DNA of 64,000 nt from Yamagishiella unicocca (taxonomy: Eukaryota; Chlorophyta; Chlorophyceae; Chlamydomonadales; Volvocaceae): the NCBI GenBank assembly GCA_003116995.1, contig BDSL01000063.1, positions 496,001 through 560,000 on the forward strand, given 5' to 3'. Numbering within the stretch: the first letter of the stretch is position 1; each line of letters begins with the position of its first letter. Below the pieces are notes generated by a model that had not been told where the DNA came from, did not search any database, and was given only the letters and a program-made list of their open reading frames with translations. Made by a program: the position numbers and the translations under genes. Shown piece after piece: positions 32,701 through 42,300 of this stretch.

Positions 32701-33105
32701 ATGGCGAAGCTTTCGTGGTGCATGACGGGGCTGGTGTGAGTAAGGTTTTACCTAGATATGGTTTCCACAGGAAGTGTGATGGAATGATTTCCGATACCAC
32801 CGACTCCTTCACTCCGTACCGCAAGGATGGATGCCTCACCGCCCCTCACCCCTCCGCTCTCCGCCCCTCGCGCTCACCCCTCCGCTCACCGCTCCGCTCA
32901 CAGCCCCTCAACCCTCCGCCCTCCGCTCACCACCCCTCACCCCTCCCCTCACCGCACTGCGCCCCAGGAGCGGTTGGTCGCCCTCCAAACGCGAGTGGAC
33001 GAGCAGTCCAAGCTGATCGGCGTCCTGCAGTCGAGGTTACGCCAGCTGGAGGCGGAGGCGGCATCTGGCTCGTGGGACCTGTCCGGAGGGGAGGGGGGCG
33101 GCTAG
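29735..33105 (+). CDS. gene B: Gln-rich protein with hexapeptide repeats and C-terminal coiled coil
   Basis: Unrecognised protein of about 673 residues. Exons 29735-31346 (GTGCGT donor), 31898-32169 (CCGCAG acceptor, GTTAGC donor) and 32968-33105 (CCCCAG acceptor, TAG stop) join with continuous phase. The first ATG has an in-frame stop just upstream, so it is a plausible start. The N terminus is ordered (DYEFMDFLQVLTRQSEVDAM). Then come an Ala/Ser part, a long Gln-rich region of about 90 residues, seven to eight QPQQEY repeats and a His/Gln-rich linker. Exon 2 is strongly acidic (DEAEDDFEDYDPEDDPD) with a basic KPRRRG patch. Exon 3 is a heptad-type helix (LQTRVDEQSKLIGVLQSRLR). This suggests a nuclear scaffold or transcriptional cofactor, but no domain proves it. 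Confidence 0.6.
30695..30832 (+). repeat. coding 18-bp tandem repeat (QPQQEY)
   Basis: Seven full copies and one partial copy of CAGCCCCAGCAGGAGTAC within gene B, virtually identical at the DNA level, so recently expanded or homogenised. The unit is a whole number of codons, so copy changes keep the frame. Confidence 0.95.
31775..31852 (+). repeat. degenerate TGTGACTCACTC repeat in a gene B intron
   Basis: About six imperfect 12-base units (GTGACTCACTC, TTTGACTCATTT and similar) in the intron before exon 31898. Confidence 0.75.
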
Positions 33106-35674
33106 AGGGGAACCTCGTGGTCGGCCACAAGAACGAATGTACGGCGAGCGTGACTGCACTTGATGTGGAAACTGCCCTTTTAGGAGCCTACGGTGGGTGG
33201 TCGAACGAGGCGGCACGCAGTGGACGAGGACGAGTTGTCGCGCTGAGGGCGTTGGGTTTCCCGGCATGTGAGTGATGGTGGCACGGGGGTGATACGCGTG
33301 TTGCGCTACAGTTGGCCTTCTGTTGCTACTGGCCGGGGTGTGTATAAGCACGCGTGGGTTGCGCTGCCATGCGGCGAGTGCGGAAGGGGATTGTACGAAA
33401 TGAGGAGCAGGAGGCTGCGGTGGCGGTGGCGATGAGAACAAATCAGGTATGTCGTCTTCGCGCGTTGAAGTTGAGCTCGAAAGTTGCGGAAGCGACGCGA
33501 AGAAGTTGAGCTCGAAAGTTGCGGAAGCGACGCGAAACCTCAGGCGCGGGGAACCTCAGGAGTTGGTCGGTAACCCCGCGCGGAAGAGCGGTGATGGATT
33601 TATGGCAGGTGGGAATGTTGGGCTCAGGTGGTGGCTGAAAAGCAACAGCACGGCAGCTCCGACACTGTCGTTGCAAGGTTGAAAGGCAGGCTCCGCGCCG
33701 TCCTCAACGGAAGCCTCATTTTCATTAGGTATGCCCGTGTATATAGGGGAGTATAAATAGCTGGTCGCAGGTGCGACCTGGGGCTGTGCCTGTGCATGGC
33801 CTTGCTGCAACACTGTTCAAGCAAGCGACAGAAACCTTTGTCTGTCCTGGTCTACACGGGCCTGTCGTGTAGATTAACAAGGACACCATATTACTCTTCA
33901 TATTGTTGTGTTGTGGTTGCATGGGAACTTGGCGGACCTCTCCTTGGGCAATTCATCATGGTTGACCCGTGTGTCGGGAGGGAGGGCATGCATTTGGGTA
34001 ACGGAAGAAGAAGACGCGACGTTAACTCCTCAGGGTTAACGTGAGGAGCTCCGTGCGGTCTGACGGGCTGGGTTCGAGCGATGGTCGTGAGCGTGGTGCA
34101 TCGTAGGCAGGCGGCATAGTAGATTTTCCTCGGCGCGGGTCGACCGCGGCGGCACCCGGATTAGGGCCGCAGGTATGGTGGGCTGTCCGACACCTGTTTC
34201 GGCGCCCCCCAACGCCACCAGCTTCCTGTTTTTTGCAAAACGTCCCTTGCGCGCCAGACTTCTATAATGTCGGCTGGGGATTCAGGTTCGGGGAGCTGGA
34301 CGGGATAATGCTTATTCGCTTGGACCATGTACATGATTGACGGCAACAGGGGGCCCGCAGTGGTCTCAGAGTCCATGGGCCCTCACACGAGCTGCAAGCG
34401 GCCCCCCATCGTACGTCGCATACTAATTGTGTTGTTTGTTTGCCAGCGACGTGACATTTATGGGGAGGTGGGTGTATACGACCGGCAGCCCTGATACCGG
34501 CTAGGGCTTTTGGCCTCGTGGCCACGAGCCGCGCGCTGCCGGCCGTCCCATCGGTGGCTGGTTTCTTGCAGGCACGCTGCGCGCCTGTCCGATCTTCTTT
34601 CCAACATTGGTATTGTGGAGTGTTTACATGTAGTTTACATGCACACTGGTAACAGCTACTAGTACCAGCTGGACATACCAACGTCTGCAAAACAACTCCA
34701 CGAGATACCAGAGGGCGGTGGGCGTGTGTGCGTCGTGTGGGGGCTCCTTGATCAGACCCTTGTTTGCCGGCCTCGTGCCGCCAATACGCGTACGGCATTT
34801 AGGAGAAGGGCTCGGTACTAGGTGCCAGCTCCATTACGCTATGTATGGCTTTTTGGTCCTGGAGCGTGTCAAGGTGTATTTGCTCCAGGAGGGGGCGGTC
34901 TGTCGGCCCCAATATCTTTCTTTGCAAGAGGTTTCTCGCGAAGCAGCAGACCGGCCGTATGTGAGGTCGTACGTGTCAACCAAAAAAAATGTTGCCACCA
35001 CTCTGCTTTCAAGCTGGTGGGGGTTGATGGCTGTGGCCCTGATGTTGTTGTAATCGTTACAGTGGCGGGGATGTGTGGCCTGAGAGGCCGTACAACCCGT
35101 CCCGCCAGCACAAATTTTCCTCTCACGCCCTCCCGCTAGCTCCAGAAGGCCCATGTGATTGTTCATGTGTGTTGCCTCAAGGAAGAGGACAGTGCAGTTT
35201 GCAGTGTAGCCAGGTTGCTCCTGCGGGGTGGCCGCCTCAGGATTCTTCCGGCCGCACCTTCCAAGTAGCACGGGTGCAGGACGCGGCGGGACAAGCACAC
35301 AGACCATCGGCGTGGTGTGTGGTGTACGCCGTGCCAACATGTAACGCCAACGCCCGAATGTCGAGTCACCCCCGAACATGGCGCAAGAGGGATTCATCTG
35401 ACAACCAGCGCAGAAGATGCTGTGTAGGGCACTGCGCCACGGTCGATCGATTTGTGTCAACTGGCGTTGGGACCAGGGGAGGTGTGAGAGCTAATGGATG
35501 GCAGTACCAGTCCTACTGGTCGTGACGCAATGCGTGATCGACACAGTGCTGGCACGACGCGTTGCAGCAGCGGCCCGATACAACTCGGCAGTACGACAGG
35601 GTGACCATGTACGACAGCCACGGTTGTAAGCCGCTTGGCGATGCTATACACCATCTCGAGCATTATCTTTTCAG
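33106..35674. other. intergenic region between gene B and gene 2
   Basis: No exon I can support. A TATAAATAG box at about 33752-33760 lies some 45 bases before an ATG (about 33796, 82-codon frame) and could mark the promoter and first exon of gene 2, but no splice continuity was found. At 35575-35670 a plus frame (RPDTTRQYDRVTMYDSHG) is open and might be another exon. A fragment of the shared retroelement 3' end lies near 35046. Confidence 0.4.
33467..33536 (+). repeat. 35-bp direct repeat, two copies
   Basis: Two adjacent identical copies of a 35-base unit beginning GAAGTTGAGCTCGAAAGTTG. Confidence 0.95.
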
Positions 35675-37009
35675 TGCGATCAGATGGCCGCTAGTCAAGT
35701 ATACACACTGGGTATGGCGGAGTGCCAGGCCGGCATTGTGTTGCGACATAAGGAACAAGGTATCGCACGGCGAGCCCGGGTGTGCACTCGTAATACTGAT
35801 TCACCGCCATGCCGTGGATAAGCTGCATGACCTGCCGTGTAGAAGCTGCATGGCAGCGAGGATTACCGAAGTGAGGGGGGTGGGTATATAGGGCCGTGAG
35901 CAGGAGCGAGAGCATGTGCTCTTGGACTCCCCTGTCTGCCCTGTCGTCCCCAGCTGTGAAGCGACTGAAGCCACAAGCAGGGTTCATACAGAAGCATGGA
36001 ACCTAGAAGAGATATGTATTTCTTAGTAAATGCGTACAGTACCAGTTACCATTCTAGCCCTCTGACGAAATTCCATAATCTCGCATGTACATGCCCGCAG
36101 CGACAAGGGACACATTTTGTGCGGCTGTTTATCTTACTCATTCAATGGAAAACAAGTGTCTAATGAATGCGCGTAATCTAACGAAATAAGCAGGTAGGCG
36201 TGTGCTGTAAACAGGCGGCTTGGGAGAGCAAATCCTCCTAAAATGAAAACCAATGCCGGTACACCATATAGTTATGCTTATAGTGTGATTCACAACAACA
36301 TTTGCGTAAGGAGCGGGATGAGCTCGCCGACGTTCTTCTCTGTACGACGGCAACGAAAAGGCACACCTCGTCTTGCAGAATATTGCTGCTCTGGGCCGCC
36401 AGAAGCGTTGCCGGGACGGGTTACCATTGCCATCGTACCAGGTCGGCTTCTGCCAACTGTCAGCGGCATTTGTAACGGGCGGGCCTGCAGATATTATCTC
36501 TCCTTGGACTTCAGGCTGCGGGCCTTACGTATTCATCAGGAGCGCCGATTGTCTCAGGTTGCTCACCACATAGGTACGCAACCATATGATTTGTTATTGT
36601 GCACCTCGGTTCTTTGTCGCCTCCCTTTGTAAGGACTCCGTCTGCAGACGACTGGGTGAACATGTACATCCCGCTTACTTACTCGTTCTATATGAAATAG
36701 TCATCATACACATACACACGTATTGACTTTGTCACAGGCCTAACTGCGCGCGTTCTGAAGGTGGCATTTTCCAGGAGCCTTGGGAAAACTTACTGGTTGC
36801 ACATCTCCAACCGGGAGTCCAGCAACGTATCAGTTCTGTGCGACAACCTCTTCATACATGTCGCAATAGCTCAGCAGGCGCCGTTGGATGCCCTGACGGA
36901 CCAGGCGGCTGCCGAGGGCGACGTATGCGCGCGCTCGGCTGCAGAATCAGCGTATTTTCTTGTTGTGGTGGACCTGCTCCTGAATTCGCACCCTTCCTGG
37001 GAACATGAG
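35675..37009 (+). CDS. gene 2, N-terminal (probable ectodomain) exons
   Basis: Exon 35675-35759 (CDQMAASQVYTLGMAECQAG to LRHKEQ) has a perfect TTTTCAG acceptor and a GTATCG donor. Exon 36323-36557 carries LYDGNEKAHLVLQNIAALGR, FCQLSAAFVTGGPADIISPW and GCGPYVFIRSADCLR. Exon 36775-37009 carries SLGKTYWLHISNRESSNVSV, LCDNLFIHVAIAQQ and YFLVVVDLLLNSHPSWEHE. Phases match at both junctions. The TYWLHISN-RESSNVS stretch loosely recalls the YW-R-xL-N pattern of bacterial 7TMR-DISMED2 sensor domains, but this is only an impression. Upstream exons are probably missing. Confidence 0.6.
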
Positions 37010-39286
37010 GTGCGATAATGCGCGACTTTGCGTGGCATGGTGGAGCATCTCGTTTACAAACGCCTGATGTGCGCGCCATTCACGATGCCCCAAGCTCATC
37101 ACGTCCAGGATGTCGCGGCAACGCGATGTTCACTCCAGGCTCTTAGGCGAAGTCCGGCGAATACAGTTTCCTCTGAACTCCCATTATCCTTACCTCTGCT
37201 GTAGGACCGGCTGCTGTGCCTGTACCTAAGTCAACTGCGTACGTTCCTCGTCTAAGGAGACTCTGATCGACGCCGGGGCATTCCCCGAGCGGCGGGATGG
37301 GTCGCCTGGTCGACGGCTTGGGCTCTTGTATCGACGCCTGCAGTGCGCCCACCCTTGCTGACGGCCTCAGCGGCGTTCATGTGGCCCAGAGCGATGGTGA
37401 TGCCAAAGGTCTGGCCCAGCGCGCGCTCCCCAGGCTGCCCGCGATACGCACGTCACTCCGGCAGGTCAGCTTCACAAGCACCAGCAGTGCGCCAGCTACA
37501 GCAAGCGACCATAGGCACGATCAAACCCATTCCGAACCCCAGCCCCAGTGCCGGCAGCATGACGAGCACCAGCACATGTACCAACACCCGGACGAAGAGC
37601 AGCACCAAAACCAGGGCTACACACCGCAGCGGCCCGGTGGGCGTACACCGCATCGGTCTTCGCTGGACCTGGCGCAGCCACCGCTAGTATCCGAATGGCC
37701 TGTAGGACAGCCCCATGGCAGCCCCATGCACGTTGATCGCAGCCTGCCGCCGAAGGGTTCACACCACCCGCCGCCGCAAACTCAGCAGCACCAGCAACAA
37801 GACCGAATGAAAGCAGCCCCCGAGCAGCCGCCGGCATGCTATCGGGACCAGCGCCAGCAGCCCGGCCACACGTACTACGAAACCCATCCCGGGGCCGTGC
37901 CAGTCCCTGCTGCTTCGCAAAGGGGCGTGCAGACGGGGCCAGCGGTGGGTGCGGCCACGCCCACTTCTGACCGGCCAGCAACTACCTCCCATTCAGCAGC
38001 GCTTGCAGTGGAGGAGACGGTGGCAGGGGCGGAGGCGGGGCCGGGGGCGGGCGGGGGCCCCGGCGGGTTCACGACAGGATCCACCACCACCTCCAGAACC
38101 TTCGACCCAACACGGGGATCTGGGCACACAGCTGCAGCAACGCCCGCGCCCGGAGCAGCTACCGAGCCGCTTGCCGTCGTCGCTTTCCCGGCAGCTCCTC
38201 CTCCCGGTGTGGCCCGCCCAGGCCAGCTGCATGGACACATCGCGGGAGCTGACAGCAGCTACCAGGGCCGCGCGGGAAGCACGAGCAGCATCATACCGCT
38301 GGTTTCGGGGCCACTGGTGGTGACAACGGCCGCGGCCTGCACCCTCCTCAACGCCGGCGCGCGGTGGATGCTGCCACTCTCGCAAGAGAAGCTGCCGTCT
38401 CTGGCGCCGCTGCTGGTGGCTCTCCCCACCGTCATCCAAGCCTTCGGTTGGGCCATGACTGTGTTGTTCTGCATCTGGCAAACGTACGACCTCTTCTTGT
38501 CCAGGTCCAGGGCTCGGGGCACCGGCGCAGCCGCGCCAAGCGCGGCGCTAGCAGGGCAGCCGAGGAACCAGAACCAGCAGGGCCAGCGGCAGGGCCAGCA
38601 AAACCAACATGATCAGGAAACGCGTCAGGACCGGCGGGATTGGGATACGGGCTTGACTGCCGATGGGCCGGCCGGTGCGGGGGACCCGGCGACTTGGTCG
38701 CCTTTCGCCACCGAGCCCCACCTGCGTGCCGGCTGCCGCGCCAGTCAACCGGGCGCTAGGGATCTCGCGTCCTCTGAGGAGGGTGTCGCAGGCGGCATCG
38801 GCGGCGATGGCAGCGTGGGCAGCCGGTGGCGCCGGCTGGGTGGCTGGGGTTACGGCTTCCAGAGCTCCGTTCGCAGTATTCCCTCGCTGCAGAGCTGGAA
38901 TCTGCCGGCGATGCTGCTGACGACCCGCGACAGCAGCAGCATCAACAGCAGCACCGCGCTCCTCTCCAGCGCCAGCTGTCCCGCCACGAGCCGCGACGGC
39001 GACGGGGCCCGGGATTGCGCTGGCGTGCCGCCGAAGCCGCGGCCGACCGCCGCGGCCGCTGATGCCGGCATGCCGCTGACGCCGGCGGGCGACAACGTCG
39101 CCACCGCCGCCGGGAACGCCGGTGAGGCCGAGTTCAATTCGTGCACGACCGCCAGCAGCGACTCCCAGCTCGCCACGGTCGACTCCACACCTGCTGCCAC
39201 CGGGGTTACTGCCGCTGCCGCGCTGGCAGTCGGCTCAGGGGGTGGCAGCAGCGGCGTTGGAAATACAGCTGGTGGAGGCGACGACG

Positions 39287-39339
<53 letters not shown>

Positions 39340-42300
39340 GGCGGCGGCGCTTCACTGACTTCCCGCTGGTGGCGAATGGCACTACCGGGGCTGCACCTGC
39401 TGAACCGCCCATCGCGCCACTCGCACCTGGACTCCGCGACCCACCAGCAGATCCCGTCCGGCCGGTTTGACATCAGCGGCGGCTGGATCGGCGGCGGCGC
39501 AAGCCGCAATGCGAGTGGGCACGGGCCGGGCAAGGCGAAGGCGTTCACCGCTTGGTCTTCCATTGTGGAAACGGATGCGGGGGGAGCGTACGGCCATGCT
39601 GGCGGCGGCGCCGGGGCGCCGGCGGCGGGGGCCTGGACGATGTACAGCAGCCCGCTGTACGGCAATGCGCCGTACGGTCTTGGTCCTTCCGGCGCCGGCG
39701 GCGTAGCTGGGATGGCGAGGGCGGCGCGCGCGGCGGCGGCGGCGCTGTGTACGGGCCTGCTGGGGCCCACAAGGTCGCCGACGGTGTCGGCGTCGCAGCT
39801 GCTGGTGGGCGCCAGCAGCGGCGCCGGCGCGTACGGCAGCGTCGGTAGCGGCGCGGGGCAAATGAGGAACAGCAGCGGCGTGGTTATGCAGATGGTGGGT
39901 TTCGAGGAAGACCCGTGGATGCCAGAAAAAACCGTTTAGAACAGACGTCAGCTGGGTTTTGAGGAAGACCCGTAGATGCCAGGAAAAACCGTTTAGAACA
40001 GACGTTTTGAGATGCATGCTGGAGAACTGGGTTGGGGATGCAGATGGTGGGTGGGAGGGGTTAAACGGCAGATGGTGGGTGGTTGCGAGGGGGGCTTTTA
40101 AGGGGTTTAGCGGGGAAGGGGGGTTCGAGAATCGCTCGGATTTCTTCGGCGACCCAGGCTGGTGTGGCGTCGCGTGCTGGTCGCCATGCCACGGGGGCAT
40201 GTGGGGGGTGGGCGAGTGCTGGGACGGGTAAGCAACATAAGGCCCTTTGCACCTGCCCACGAGCCCCAGTCCGTGGGAGTTCACTTGGATCTCCTTATGA
40301 TGAGACAGGTAGCCTTCCTGTCTAACCCTAAAACGCTGAAACCCGCCCTCGCCTTCCTTTTCTGTCGGTCCACAAGTCTCCTCGCTACCCGCCCTCGCAT
40401 CAACCTGCTACACACACACACACAAACACAGCATCCCACAGCATCCCTTTCTCTCCTCCTCCCCCTCTGTGCCACAGCGTGCCTGCTTGCGTGCATCCCT
40501 GTACGGCTCGCTGCATTGCCTGCTTGCGCCCTTATGCCACATCTCCGCGTTTTCTTCATCACTTCTTTTCCTTACAACGCATTAATAACTACTCTACCAT
40601 AGACGCGGCGCGCTCACGTGTGTCCCTGCCTTTCCATTCGCCCCGCATGTCTCTCTCGCCCTTCAACCTAACGCTAACGTTCTGCTGCTTCGCCTGGTCC
40701 TTCTTCCTCTCCTTTCCCAGGTCAGTTTCCTCGCATTTGGCATGGGCTGGGATTCCTGTGCCGGGCACTCTGTCTGTTACTGGCATTGCACGCGAAGTTG
40801 TCACCTATACCTCTGCCTTGCGCACTAGGATAGGTCAATAGGTACATAGGCTAGGTAGTTGTAGGTGCTTCGCGCCACGCCTACGCCGCAGCAGCGCGGC
40901 GTCGGTTGTTGGGGCGCAACCGTCTTTCTGGCTATCGGAGCGCTGCGCGGCCGCCGACTACATAATTGGACTTCTGGCTTCTCGTGGACCCAGTCTGGGC
41001 TTCTTTCGGTAACTATTGGCGCCCCGCACTGACTCCGGATCCCTTGGTCTCCTCGCGCTACGTCTACTTCGCGGCTCAGCTCAGCATTTATAAAACACAC
41101 AACTATGCACTTGGGCTTCCCTGGGGCAGCTCCTGGGCGCGGTCTGAGTTAGTTCAGCCCGCTCAGCGGACAGCTATCAGCCATTTCAGCCATCAGCCTC
41201 ACACATAGCGTCTCCCAAGCCGCTCGTCCCCAAGTTCAGCTCAGCGCAGTCATCCTTTTGTTTCGTGGACACTCAGGTTTGGCTCGCGGTGGGCTTAGCG
41301 TAGGCGCGTGCTAGGTGCACTCGCATGGCCCACAGGTTACTTCAGGAGCACGCCGGATTCGCCGAGCGGGCCGCGGATACCTACTACTACGTCTCCGACT
41401 ACTACTACGTCTACTACTACCCCTACTACTACGCCTTTGACTACCATCCCAAGGCCCCTTAACTCCGTGCCAGTGCACCCCACCCACTCCACCCACCCCC
41501 ACCAGCGCTCCCACACCGCACGAGCACGCACCACCCCCCGGTCCCCCGGGTTTTCCCCCGGTGGGCTCTATGCGCAGACCCGCTTGGGACACCCGGCGTG
41601 GTGGGGTGCTCTATGTGAGCCCGCCCGCCGGCCCCATCGCATCACAGCATCCCACAGCATCCCTTTCTCTCCTCCTCCCCCTCTGTGCCACAGCGTGCCT
41701 GCTTGCGTGCATCCCTGTACGGCTCGCTGCATTGCCTGCTTGCGCCCTTATGCCACATCTCCGCGTTTTCTTCATCACTTCTTTTCCTTACAACGCATTA
41801 ATAACTACTCTACCATAGACGCGGCGCGCTCACGTGTGTCCCTGCCTTTCCATTCGCCCCGCATGTCTCTCTCGCCCTTCAACCTAACGCTAACGTTCTG
41901 CTGCTTCGCCTGGTCCTTCTTCCTCTCCTTTCCCAGGTCAGTTTCCTCGCATTTGGCATGGGCTGGGATTCCTGTGCCGGGCACTCTGTCTGTTACTGGC
42001 ATTGCACGCGAAGTTGTCACCTATACCTCTGCCTTGCGCACTAGGATAGGTCAATAGGTACATAGGCTAGGTAGTTGTAGGTGCTTCGCGCCACGCCTAC
42101 GCCGCAGCAGCGCGGCGTCGGTTGTTGGGGCGCAACCGTCTTTCTGGCTATCGGAGCGCTGCGCGGCCGCCGACTACATAATTGGACTTCTGGCTTCTCG
42201 TGGACCCAGTCTGGGCTTCTTTCGGTAACTATTGGCGCCCCGCACTGACTCCGGATCCCTTGGTCTCCTCGCGCTACGTCTACTTCGCGGCTCAGCTCAG

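Noticed and set aside
37143..37660. Minus-strand gene suggested by LGQTFGITIALGHMNAAEAV and a hydrophobic antisense frame
   Set aside because: Protein-like in places, but no paired splice sites were found, and the plus strand gives phase-correct continuity from exon 37009 to 37465. Not fully excluded.
41308..42057. 249-codon plus ORF through the right direct repeat
   Set aside because: Composed of Thr/Pro triplet repeat and intronic pyrimidine-rich sequence. Half of it is duplicated verbatim at 40479-40841.
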